A stretch of 64,000 nt of DNA from an uncultured Granulosicoccus sp. (GTDB taxonomy: Bacteria; Pseudomonadota; Gammaproteobacteria; Granulosicoccales; Granulosicoccaceae): positions 1 to 64,000 of the forward strand of contig CANLNQ010000019.1 of NCBI GenBank assembly GCA_947492525.1. The letters run 5' to 3'. Both the position numbers and the translations under genes were made by a program. Shown one piece after another: positions 13,601 through 19,162 of this stretch; position 1 is the first letter of the stretch, and every line of letters starts with the position of its first letter. The notes below the pieces were generated by a model that searched no databases, was not told the DNA's origin, and saw nothing but the letters and a program-made list of their open reading frames with translations.

Positions 13601-15657
13601 AGGTGGACGGCGGTAGCGGTCGGGATCATCTGGATTACTCGACGCTGAGCGGGGTGACTGGCATCAATGTGACTCTGGCAGGCGCAACCCAGACCACCGT
13701 CAGTGTGTCAGGTGGCAGTGTCGATGACGATACGATAGCCAACATCGAGGATGTCACCGGATCCAGTGGTGATGATGTACTGAATGGTGATGCCGGGTCC
13801 AATGAACTGCTCGGCAACGATGGGGATGACACCATCGATGGTGGTGCGGGTATCGATACCCTATCGGGTGATGCGGGCAATGACGTGCTGTCGGGCGGTT
13901 CCGGCGGCGACAGCCTGAGTGGGGGCGCCGGTAGCGATACACTCGATGGGGGTGATGGCGACGATACCAGCGAAGGTGATGCCGGTAACGATACGTTCAT
14001 CGCGGGTTCAGGCACTGATGTCATGGATGGAGGGGCTGATACCGATACCGTTGACTACAGCAGCCATGCTGACGCCTCGTTCATCAATGTGACGCTGAAC
14101 GGATCCAGCCTTGTAACGGTGTCGGTGTCCGGTGGCGACAACGATCAACTGCGCAATATCGAGAATGTGGTGGGTACCAGTGGTGCTGATACCCTGGTCG
14201 GTGATGGTCTCGATAACGAACTCAGCGGTGGTGGTGCCGATGATCAACTGACAGGCGGTGCCGGTGACGACACGCTCTCAGGGGGAGAGGGCAGTGACAC
14301 ATTGCTTGGCGGGGTCGGCAACGACATCGTGTCGGGCGATGCCGGCGATGATCAGATCACCGGTGGTGAAGGTGCAGACACGATTGATGGTGGCGCTGGA
14401 ACGGATACGCTGGATTACAGCACTCATGCGACAGCAGGTTTCGTGAATCTCACCCTCAATGGCAGCGTGGCCACGACGGCCACCCTTGATGGCGTGGATG
14501 CCGATATCGTCAGGAACATCGAGAATGTCGTTGGCACCAGTGGCAACGATATCGTCTCGGGAGATCTGGCTGACAACATTCTCAGCGGCGGCGATGGGAA
14601 CGACGTTCTCGATGGCGGCGCCGGTGATGATGAGTTGCTTGGTGGTGATGGCAACGATACGCTCGACAGCGGATCGGGTGATGATGTCGTGAGCGGTGGT
14701 CTGGGCGACGACTTGATGCTGGCTGGCGAAGGCGCAAACGACTTCGACGGTGGTGCCGGTGAAGATACCCTCGATTACAGCACTCACGCAACAGCCAGCG
14801 ACATCAATGTCACATTGAACGGCGCTACGCAGTCAACGGTATCGGTCGGCAACGATCTGAACGACACCGTCAGTGATGTGCAGAACGTGACTGGAACGAG
14901 TGGAGACGATACGGTGGTGGGTGATGCCAATCAGAACGACCTGATTGGCGGAGCGGGTAATGACGAGCTGAGTGGTATGGGCGGTCATGACAATCTGCAA
15001 GGCGATGCCGGTAGCGACACGCTGAACGGTGGGGGCGGTGATGACGTCCTTGATGCAGGGCTGGGTAACGACATCCTGATCGGTGGGCTGGGCAATGACA
15101 CGCTGTCGGGCGGTGACGGCGTGGATACCGCAGACTACAGTTCGTCAGCTACTGCGGTAACAGGCGGCACGATCGGCGCATTGTCGGGTACCGTCGAGCA
15201 AGGCGGCGACACGGACAACCTGTCTTCCATCGAGCAGTTCGAATTGACAGCAGAGGATGACATGCTGACTTTCGACATGGACGCGCTGACTACAGCGACA
15301 CTGGACGCCGGTGCCGGTAACGACACGATCGCCATCGTTGATGCGTCCGGCAACAATCTGTCGGACGCAGGTATAGAAGGCCTGCAACTCGCCTCGGTTT
15401 TCACCAATGTGGAAACGATCGATTTCACCGGAACCGATCTGCTCGATGGAGATACCTTTGACATCGGCAATGACGATATCGCCAACATGGTTGATGGCGG
15501 GAACACGCTGACCCTCAAGGTGGATGGTACAGGTATCACTCTGAGCGATATCCAGGTGCTCTCAGAATCGGGCACCTCCATCAGTTCCGACGTTACCTCC
15601 GGCAGCACCCGCACGGTTGACTGGGATAACGGTATTCAGCTGATTGTCAATGGTTGA
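1..15657 (+). CDS. Giant RTX-type calcium-binding adhesin secreted by a type I system (5'-partial)
   Basis: The frame is open from base 1 to the TGA at 15655-15657, giving 5218 visible residues; the N-terminus lies upstream. Almost the whole chain is glycine/aspartate nonapeptides of the GGxGxDxLx type (RTX calcium beta-rolls). They are arranged in about 100-residue modules, each marked by a DYS motif (about 40 seen, plus variants such as HYS or DYE) and an IENV-GS/GT motif. Two module flavours occur: one with a VTL-x-G strand, one with VDL followed by a DGDG-SDTL stretch. The last 150 residues lose the repeats and end in a non-RTX segment (NVETIDFTG, then LIVNG at the C-terminus), as expected for a type I secretion signal. 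I saw no cysteine on reading it. A 15.6-kb repetitive frame without interruption implies selection for an intact product. Secretion genes follow 72 bp downstream. A retention module or LapG-type cleavage site cannot be judged without the N-terminus. An adhesin or biofilm matrix role is inferred. Confidence 0.93.
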   Translation, partial: EENRLEGRAGNDTLDGGAGADTLLGGDGADLLIASEGADTSDGGAGVDTMDYSGLASGQSIDVTLAGSSDATVTIANGDDETIRNIENIIATDEADRIVGDDQENVIEAGAGDDVLGASANSDTIDGGDGSDTLDYSGLAGAQRISVTLDGDIQSTVQVSGAADDRIVRIENVIGTAGNDTLTGDSADNRLEGRGGNDTLVGGAGSDTLDGGVGGSDRVTYLNASQRVVVDLSTGIASEDGYGNTDTLIDIEQLEGSDFADILTSGSESESIEAADGDDLIILNTGAIEIDGGDGSDTVDYSALQNTNAISVELDGQNSVTLSVANSDDQILTAIENVIGSQGDDVITGDNSVNRLEGGLGNDTLQGLGGDDTLIGGDGIDSADYSQAGGAVDVDLSASRANDDGDGGSDTLSGIENLSGSNFDDLLVGDASDNSLRGNSGADTLVGGAGADVIDGGGGNDLADYSAVTGSVSVDLSANTAVADGTGSSDTLLNIENVEGSSQDDTLYGDGRANILSGGAGDDVLRGAGGFDRLEGGDGSDTADYSTAASQVVVNLDSQSASNDGDGSFDTLSAIENVQGSDFNDELTGNADSNRLSGGAGSDTLIGAGGNDTLDGGAGGSDTADYSAATFAIDVDLEAGQALADGYQATDTLIDIENVVASNQDDAIAGNASANRIDGRAGDDAIVASAGSDTIDGGAGADTLDYSGLSNINGVSVTLNGASATVVDVDGGDNDTISNIEHLVGSTGDDTLGGDVSANRLEALDGDDRFIASGGADELLGGAGSDTLDYSTFSSATSVSVVLQGATVTTVTVAGSEDDRISEIENLVGTAGDDSLTGDDQDNRLEGRAGDDTLDGGAGADTLLGGDGEDSLIASEGADVSDGGAGLDTVDYSGLASGQSIDVTLAGSSDATVTIANGDDQIIRNIENVIATDEADRIVGDDAQNRIEAGAGDDTLGASANSDTLDGGAGSDTLDYSSLAGVQRISVALDGENQTTVQVSGGADDRIVRIENVIGTSGDDSLQGDSSNNHLQGLAGDDTLVGGAGDDTLDGGSGGTDTVTYIGAASGVTVNLSTGITSEDGFGGTDTLLDIEQLEGSDHDDDLTSGTGTQRIEAADGDDIVTLGLGSISVDGGDGSDTVDYSALLSTNSVNLELDGQNSVTVSVTGSDDQTLIAVENVIGSQGDDIITGDSNDNTLDGGLGDDILQGLSGDDTLIGGDGVDSADYSQASGSVNVDLTANTASDDGNGGVDTLSGIENLSGSNFDDVLVGDASNNTLLGNGGSDSLTGGAGVDVLDGGAGNDTAHYSTASGAVSVDLAVNAASSDGESSSDTLLRIENVVGSAQDDILYGSAVANELSGAEGDDVLRGAGGRDILDGGDGIDDVDYSQAASRVVVDLATQSATNDGDGSSDTLMDIENVIGSAQDDRLAGDASSNVLSGGAGADTLIGAGGNDTLDGGAGLSDTADYSDAGNAIDVDLALGQALADGYLSTDTLIDIENVTGSDQADVIAGDGAANELQGGSGNDQLQGRAGIDTLDGGIGVDTADYSDAGAAVTVDLSAGEASDDGDGSSDTLIDVENVTGSVHDDSLKGDFGNNRIDGGEGDDVLSGAAGQDALIGGGGINTADYSAASSGIDVNLTSGQATLDGDGGSDTLQEIQNVTGTVFDDSLVGDAQDNVLAGGSRNDTLEGRAGVDTLDGGAGLDTVDYGQAVNAVVVDLAANATTDDGDGDSDTLVSIENVSGSAGADSITGDSNNNVLFGDDGDDTLIGAGGNDSLDGGEGVDTVDYSAAGAGVRASIDAGATTNDGDGGNDTLTDIENLTGSVFDDVLEGGAGANSLSGGSGDDRLSGFAGNDILGGGAGVDTADYEEADAGIVVDLSIQQASDDGFGFVDTLQDIQNISGSAHDDDITGDSNNNELIGNDGDDIFKASAGNDILDGSDGVDTADYSALAGGVSAALQGAADSTVVVQGGDDDTLRNIENLTGSAGDDVLAGDNQVNAIQGGSGDDVVYGGTGSDVLDGGAHVSGDQLRFDDLNGVGIELDLATGTAAYSADGSTDTFTGFETYALSQQADTIAGSAGIDIVESLGGDDVFSASQGQDDLDGGVGSDTIDYSALPGISRIEVNLDGANPSVVQVTDGDDDTVTSIENIIATSGDDILNGDAEDNSLQALDGDDTLDGGDGDDTLSGGDGNDTLIASHGENTYDGGDGIDTVDYSTLAGVTSVQAVLSGSSTTTITVNGASATNDLARNVENLIGTSGNDTLTGGSLANRLEGSDGDDTLEGRGGADTLIGGDGIDTIVYSSFGAGEGITVALDGSNETDVLVNGNGTDRVSEVENVIGSGGDDSLIGDALANVLDGSEGDDTLTGGAGYDVLKGGDGSDTVDYSLETGINFISVQLNGGNPVEVTIDGAADNDELQAIENVIGTEGDDIIYGGGSVNTIEGRGGDDVIRGGTSNDRLDGGTGTNTLSFADSSAGITTDMASITGGFFTVTHGTGEVDSAANFTNIIGSGGADIIAGDESDNYLEGAVGMDQLFGAGGNDTLSGGSNIDILDGGEGDDILMGGGNDDELTGGDGDDTLDGGNGDDTFNAGNGQDSFDGGAGDDLLDYSVHSAASSISVTLNDSTPATVTVAGSVDDTAVNIEHIRGTDGADTLIGDSSDNLFWGGDGDDILSGGLGENDIEGEAGNDTFLGSTGQSFYYGGEGIDTADYSSTADTSSIIVRLDGDSLAIVSQSGTINDQLSGVENIIATTGNDSVYGDNRENHIQGLDGNDVLAGGGGVDVLDGGDGSDRVHYEYAAAGIVVDLSQNEASDDGDGGSDTFISIENVYGSLHDDLITGNDEANILKGDLGDDIFIGAGGIDDINGDDGIDTVDYSTHVGVTAVEITLEGSAYVDAVLTGGDDDRVRNVENVIGTSGVDIIHGDQLDNHLQGLDGDDLMSGGSGDDIIDGGAGINEVTYANSLQTTVADMSSGSAGAYEVYVGSVDPDTGLYDEVDQLINVTNLTGSQGSDRFTGDDNDNILRGNGGSDNLSGGGGVDTLYGDAGSDTLRGGDGDDTLYGGSSNDNLDGGAGADVLFGEGGNDVFYDSEGADIYDGGDSNLDILFYDRSSHITSIRVELDGSNVTTVSVNGGGVEDDTIVNIERVWGSEGDDYFAGDSFANSFWGDDGDDLFIGSDGGDIINGGSGVNTMDYSALSVNISSLIDTGSQYLVSKAGSGSDTLNYITRLITGEGDDSITTGLNSEFIQTNGGADSVTISYDGVAVETGAGQDSIEVDAGGITLDTGEDDDTVEINSSGADLVLGGGDDIVSVTDLYTFTADGGEGNDVFNIRGGGLTIDGGDGSDEVDYFNANGGLTVVLADAGDSTATIDGQSSDTLRNVESIHGTDLDDSMVGSSADNDLQGRGGDDSFIASSGADSIAGGSGDDTVDYSAIAGSGGIDVALDGSNVVTVTVAAGDNQTLSGIENLVGTSDDDVIAGDDEDNIIDGSGGNDHIKGSAGDDELSGGAGTADILDYSEFTTSLEIDFDAGTAIDGTGDRDRFSGFEQYILTAQTDTIRGSTDADILDGAGGDDYFFGSAGSDVLGGGLGVDTLDYSSLAISSLSVVLDENNPVTVSVNGGDNDTISGFENIVGSTGSDAITGDSLNNTISGFIGDDTLDGGAGDDIINGNAGEDTLIASAGSDTFDGGAGVDVLDYSALSGTSGVTLSLNAGTPATATVGGGSADSVVNVENVIGTDSNDSIIGDLNDNDLQGGAGSDDLQGGAGDDTLSGDAGDDTLSGDAGADVLLGGAGQDSLLGGDGADTLDGGSEDDQLSGGNDDDQLSGGDGDDTLEGDTGDDILDGEAGEDILDGGDGADILSGGLGNDTLRGGTGNDELSGDAGDDIIEGGDGDDQLIAGLGSDQFDGGTGTDTLDYSTQTSATSVVVTLAGSGAGSAVVSGDADDTITNVENVIGTDGSDVISGDSQDNELDGGQGNDQLSGGAGADALTGGEGNDTLDGGSGNDTLEGGDGNDLLMASDGSDDIDGGAGIDVVDYSSLVTATGVTLALSGATAATASVPDGSNDTIRNVENIIGSASNDDLTGDAGSNALSGGDGDDVLSGGGGIDTLQGGAGADEIDGGAGNDTIEGGDDDDRLLASEGVDTIDGGAGSDTLDYSSLSAATSVSLTLNGSVAATATVAGSGNDVISNVENVVGTTGNDTLAGDGADNILSGGDGNDQLSGNAGSDQLDGGAGDDILEGGDGADTIDGGAGNDAIVAGSGVDQIDGGDGVDEVDYSRMAGVTGVTVALDGATSVTAVVAGDVNDSLSNVENIVGSIGDDDLTGDSAANALSGDQGDDVIDGGEGDDTLVGGDGVDELTGGDGDDVVSGGAGDDRLIAGDGADVFDGGDDVDTLDYSLHANATSVDVVLNGSVSTSVTVGGADDDSVRNIENITGTSGADSIAGDSSDNILVAGDGDDQIDGGGGDDQLQGDGGADSLDGGTGDDTISGGADDDVLTGGSGADTLDGGDGSDTLDGGTGDDSLDAGAGDDTLIASTGSDEVDGGSGRDHLDYSTLSGVTGINVTLAGATQTTVSVSGGSVDDDTIANIEDVTGSSGDDVLNGDAGSNELLGNDGDDTIDGGAGIDTLSGDAGNDVLSGGSGGDSLSGGAGSDTLDGGDGDDTSEGDAGNDTFIAGSGTDVMDGGADTDTVDYSSHADASFINVTLNGSSLVTVSVSGGDNDQLRNIENVVGTSGADTLVGDGLDNELSGGGADDQLTGGAGDDTLSGGEGSDTLLGGVGNDIVSGDAGDDQITGGEGADTIDGGAGTDTLDYSTHATAGFVNLTLNGSVATTATLDGVDADIVRNIENVVGTSGNDIVSGDLADNILSGGDGNDVLDGGAGDDELLGGDGNDTLDSGSGDDVVSGGLGDDLMLAGEGANDFDGGAGEDTLDYSTHATASDINVTLNGATQSTVSVGNDLNDTVSDVQNVTGTSGDDTVVGDANQNDLIGGAGNDELSGMGGHDNLQGDAGSDTLNGGGGDDVLDAGLGNDILIGGLGNDTLSGGDGVDTADYSSSATAVTGGTIGALSGTVEQGGDTDNLSSIEQFELTAEDDMLTFDMDALTTATLDAGAGNDTIAIVDASGNNLSDAGIEGLQLASVFTNVETIDFTGTDLLDGDTFDIGNDDIANMVDGGNTLTLKVDGTGITLSDIQVLSESGTSISSDVTSGSTRTVDWDNGIQLIVNG

Positions 15658-15729
15658 CAGGTAATTCATGGGTTTATTGGTACGAAGTCTGCGCGTGGTA
15701 ACTGTTCCGTATGACCTGAATCGCATGCA

Positions 15730-17841
15730 ATGCTCAAGCTTGTCACTGATAAGCAATCTGTTGAAGACCCACTGATGTCATGCATCGGTACGGTGCTGGA
15801 ATTCCATCAGCGCCGTACCGACCTGGCCAGTCTGGCGTTGCAGTTGCCCAGTGCCGGTAAACGGTGGAACATAGCCACCTTGCCGGGTGTTGCAGAACGG
15901 CTTGAGCTGGAAATGCGCATCGACAAGTGCACGGCGGCTGAGTTGCATGAAGCCAGGGCGCCGGTCATTCTGCCAATGCGGGCCAACAACTTCGCGGTCG
16001 TTCTGCCAAACCCCGGAGGCCAGGCCAGCCTGATTCAGCCAGGTGAGGAGCCTCAGGCCCTGACTGAGGAATTGCTGCAGAACTGGTGTACCGGCAGAGC
16101 CATTGTCTTGTTGCCGAGTCAGGCCAGAACCGAAGCTGCAGTTGAACACATGGCGCAGAAGAGGCCCATCGACTGGTTCTGGCAACCCATACTGCGTTTT
16201 ACCCCGAATTTTGCCGAAGTCGTGCTGTGCACCCTGTTCATCAATTTTCTGGTGATCGCCTTGCCGTTGTTCACGCTCAATGTCTATGACGCCGTGGTAC
16301 CCAATCTGGCAATGTCGACACTGACGGTTCTGGCTCTGGGTGTCTGCACCGCTATCCTGTTCGATGTGCTGTTGAAGACTGCACGAACATCGACGCTGGA
16401 ACGTATCGCCGCCAGAACGGGCGCTCAGTTCGACAGTGCGCTGATGCAGCGCATGCTCAGTGTGCATGAGGAGCAGATACGCCTGTCCGTGGGTGAGCGC
16501 AGCAATCTGTTCCGCGAGCTGCAGGGCCTGCGCGATTTCTATGCAACGCGATTGGTTCCGGCGCTGGTGGATTTCCCGTTCTTTCTGATGTTTCTGCTGG
16601 TCATCTATCTGATCTCGCCGGTTCTGACTCTGGTACCTGCGGGCATCGCCGTCGCCATACTGCTACTCAATGCACTGGTACAGATTCCGGTGAAACGCTC
16701 GACTCGCGGGCTGTTTTCTTCCATGCAGGAGAAGTCCTCCATGATGGTGGAAATGCTCACTGGCAGTATGGCTTTGAAGCAGCTGAATGCGGTTGGCATG
16801 AGCCTGAATCGCTGGAACATAACGACGGAGCAGTCCGCAGAGGCGGCGCGACGAAATCAGCGCTGGATTTCACTCGGACAACATGGATCCCTGGGCCTGA
16901 TGCAATTGAATCATGTGCTGATCGTGGTGGTTGGCGTTCATCAGATTCAGGCAGGTAACCTGACAGTGGGTGGGCTGGTTGCCAGCACGATACTGGCAAG
17001 TCGCACCATTGCACCCATCATGAATCTTCACAGCGTGGTGGCTCGCTGGACGCAATCACGTGATTGTCTGAGAACCATTGATGATCTGTTCACCCGATCA
17101 ACCGAGGCTGTGACCAGCCGTGTCCTTCCCTCGACACCGCTCAAGGGTTCGCTTGCGCTCAGCGGGTTCAGTTATGTCTACCCCGATCAGGCGCGACCAG
17201 CCGTCAAGGGCGTCAACCTGAGCATCAAGGCCGGCGAGCACCTGTGCCTGATAGGTCCCTCGGGCGCCGGCAAGAGCACGATTGCCAGAGCCATGGCAGG
17301 CGCCTTGCTCGTCAAGGACGGGCAGATCAGTATTGATGGCTACGACTATGGTGCCCTGGCACCGGCTCGATTGCGCAGCAGTATCGCCCTGATTCCCCAG
17401 CACCCGTTTTTCATTGCCGGCACGGTGCGCGACAACCTGCTTCTGGGGCTACCACATTGCACCACGGAGCAGATTTCCCGGGCAACTGCGCTGGCTGGTA
17501 TGGATCTTGTGTTCCCGGAAGGGGGTAATGGTCTTGATTGGATAGTGGGTGAAAACGGGGAGCAATTGTCAGGTGGTCAGAAGCAGGCTATTTCCATTGC
17601 GCGAGCGATGCTGCGCGACCCCTGTGTTCTGGTTTTCGATGAACCCACCAGCGGGCTTGATTCCGCATTGCAACGACATTTCATGCAGAGCATGAAGACC
17701 TTCAGTCGCAGTCGCACATTGATCATGGTAACGCACAGCATGTCCTTGCTGGAGTTGGTGGAGCGCGTCGTTGTCATGGACAAGGGCCTTGTCGTGGCCG
17801 ATGGTGAGCGGGATAGCGTCATGCAGAAGTTCGCGGCCTGA
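15730..17841 (+). CDS. Type I secretion ABC transporter, permease plus ATPase (LapB/SiiF-like)
   Basis: This inner-membrane exporter of 703 residues should drive secretion of the RTX protein encoded just upstream. Residues 1-140 form a C39-peptidase-like domain without a recognisable catalytic cysteine/histidine pair, as in LapB and HlyB relatives. A six-helix transmembrane domain spans about 155-440. The nucleotide-binding domain has Walker [10 protein letters not shown] at 509-517, the signature LSGGQ starting at residue 613, and Walker B LVFDEP close behind. The start at 15730 has a poor Shine-Dalgarno; an ATG at 15775 (MSCIG) is an alternative. The next gene starts 2 nt after the stop, so the two are co-transcribed. 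Family assignment is firm; the exact substrate is inferred from position. Confidence 0.94.
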   Translation: MLKLVTDKQSVEDPLMSCIGTVLEFHQRRTDLASLALQLPSAGKRWNIATLPGVAERLELEMRIDKCTAAELHEARAPVILPMRANNFAVVLPNPGGQASLIQPGEEPQALTEELLQNWCTGRAIVLLPSQARTEAAVEHMAQKRPIDWFWQPILRFTPNFAEVVLCTLFINFLVIALPLFTLNVYDAVVPNLAMSTLTVLALGVCTAILFDVLLKTARTSTLERIAARTGAQFDSALMQRMLSVHEEQIRLSVGERSNLFRELQGLRDFYATRLVPALVDFPFFLMFLLVIYLISPVLTLVPAGIAVAILLLNALVQIPVKRSTRGLFSSMQEKSSMMVEMLTGSMALKQLNAVGMSLNRWNITTEQSAEAARRNQRWISLGQHGSLGLMQLNHVLIVVVGVHQIQAGNLTVGGLVASTILASRTIAPIMNLHSVVARWTQSRDCLRTIDDLFTRSTEAVTSRVLPSTPLKGSLALSGFSYVYPDQARPAVKGVNLSIKAGEHLCLIGPSGAGKSTIARAMAGALLVKDGQISIDGYDYGALAPARLRSSIALIPQHPFFIAGTVRDNLLLGLPHCTTEQISRATALAGMDLVFPEGGNGLDWIVGENGEQLSGGQKQAISIARAMLRDPCVLVFDEPTSGLDSALQRHFMQSMKTFSRSRTLIMVTHSMSLLELVERVVVMDKGLVVADGERDSVMQKFAA

Positions 17842-17843
17842 TC

Positions 17844-19157
17844 ATGTCCGGATACAAGGAACTCTACTCGTCAAGACTTGACGAATCAGCTACCGGCACG
17901 TCGGTGAACAGCCTGCGACGGCATCTGACGATTCTGCTGATCGTGCTGATGCTCTTGTCGTTTCTGGCCTGGGCGGGTCTGTCGCAGATCGATCAGCATG
18001 TTCGAGCGACCGGTCGGGTCGTGCCCGCCGGAAACGCCAGGACGGTGCAGCATCTGGAAGGCGGAATCGTCATGGAGATACTGGTGGCCGAGGGGGATGA
18101 GGTCAATGCCGGTGACGCCTTGTTCCAGATTGCCAATACCCGCGTCAGAACGACCTTGCACGAGGGTACCTTGCAACAATTGTCGCAGATGGTGCGTCGC
18201 GAACGTTTGCTGGCCGAAGTGAATGGTCAGAACGAGGTGGTTTTCCCGGATGAACTGATCGACGCTCAACCGGATTTCGTGGATGCCGAGCGCGAGCTCT
18301 TCACGCTACGGCGACAGGAGCAATTGCAGAAACTTCAGGGTCTGCAGAAACGCAGGGATCAGAAGCGACTGGAAATCGATGCCTTGAATTCACGCGTCAG
18401 CAACATGGCCGACGAGGTGGCTGTGTTGGCGAGACAGGTGCAGATCAAGAGTGGCCTGTTCGAATCCGGCATTGTCTCCGAGGCCAGTTTTCTGCAGGTA
18501 AAGGGTGAGCTGGTCAGGTTGCGTGCCGAGCGCAAGAACGCCCAGATGCAGATACCGATCGTGGCCGCTGAGATGGAGGAGGCCAGCAGTGAGATTGCTG
18601 CTGCCGCTCAGCAGTTCGCCTCGAGTGCGAAGAGCGAATTGAACGAGGTTGAGGTCCATATCAGCAGTCTGACGGAAAGACTGGCAGCGCTGGCCGATGA
18701 AGTCGAACGCTCCGAGATCGTGTCTCCCATCGATGGCCGGGTAAATCAGTTGTTCGTCAATACGGTGGGGGGCGTCTCTCAGCCGGGTGCACCTCTGGTG
18801 GAGATCACGCCAGCCAGAGAGGCCCTGGTGGTCGAGGGCAATATGTCGACGGCTGATAGAGGCAAGGTATGGCCTGAGCTTCGTACCATGACTCACATCA
18901 GTGCCTACGATCACGCCTTGTACGGAGGACTCGAAGGCCGTTTGTCATACATCAGCCCGGATACCTTTACCAACAGTGATTCGCGTGAATACTACAAGAT
19001 TCGCGTCGCACTGGACTCTGATCGGTTTGACAGTGACCATGTGGTCAGAGCCGGGATGACGGCAGAGATCAACATTCTGACGGGCAGGATATCGATTCTC
19101 GGTGCATTGCTCAAACCGCTGACGCGCTTGCGCGGCACCGCATTGAGGGAGGGTTAG
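17844..19157 (+). CDS. HlyD-family periplasmic membrane fusion protein of the type I secretion system
   Basis: This 437-residue adaptor should bridge the inner-membrane ABC transporter and the TolC-like channel. A short cytoplasmic N-terminus is followed by one transmembrane helix (about residues 29-50, rich in L, V and I). Then come a lipoyl/barrel-sandwich half (VVPAGNARTVQHLEGG), a long charged coiled-coil hairpin (about 100-290), the second lipoyl half (EIVSPIDGRVNQL) and a beta-barrel segment. The order and length are standard for HlyD/LapC. It begins 2 nt after the transporter stop and is followed 5 nt later by the TolQ-like gene, indicating one operon. Confidence 0.93.
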   Translation: MSGYKELYSSRLDESATGTSVNSLRRHLTILLIVLMLLSFLAWAGLSQIDQHVRATGRVVPAGNARTVQHLEGGIVMEILVAEGDEVNAGDALFQIANTRVRTTLHEGTLQQLSQMVRRERLLAEVNGQNEVVFPDELIDAQPDFVDAERELFTLRRQEQLQKLQGLQKRRDQKRLEIDALNSRVSNMADEVAVLARQVQIKSGLFESGIVSEASFLQVKGELVRLRAERKNAQMQIPIVAAEMEEASSEIAAAAQQFASSAKSELNEVEVHISSLTERLAALADEVERSEIVSPIDGRVNQLFVNTVGGVSQPGAPLVEITPAREALVVEGNMSTADRGKVWPELRTMTHISAYDHALYGGLEGRLSYISPDTFTNSDSREYYKIRVALDSDRFDSDHVVRAGMTAEINILTGRISILGALLKPLTRLRGTALREG

Positions 19158-19162
19158 GCACC

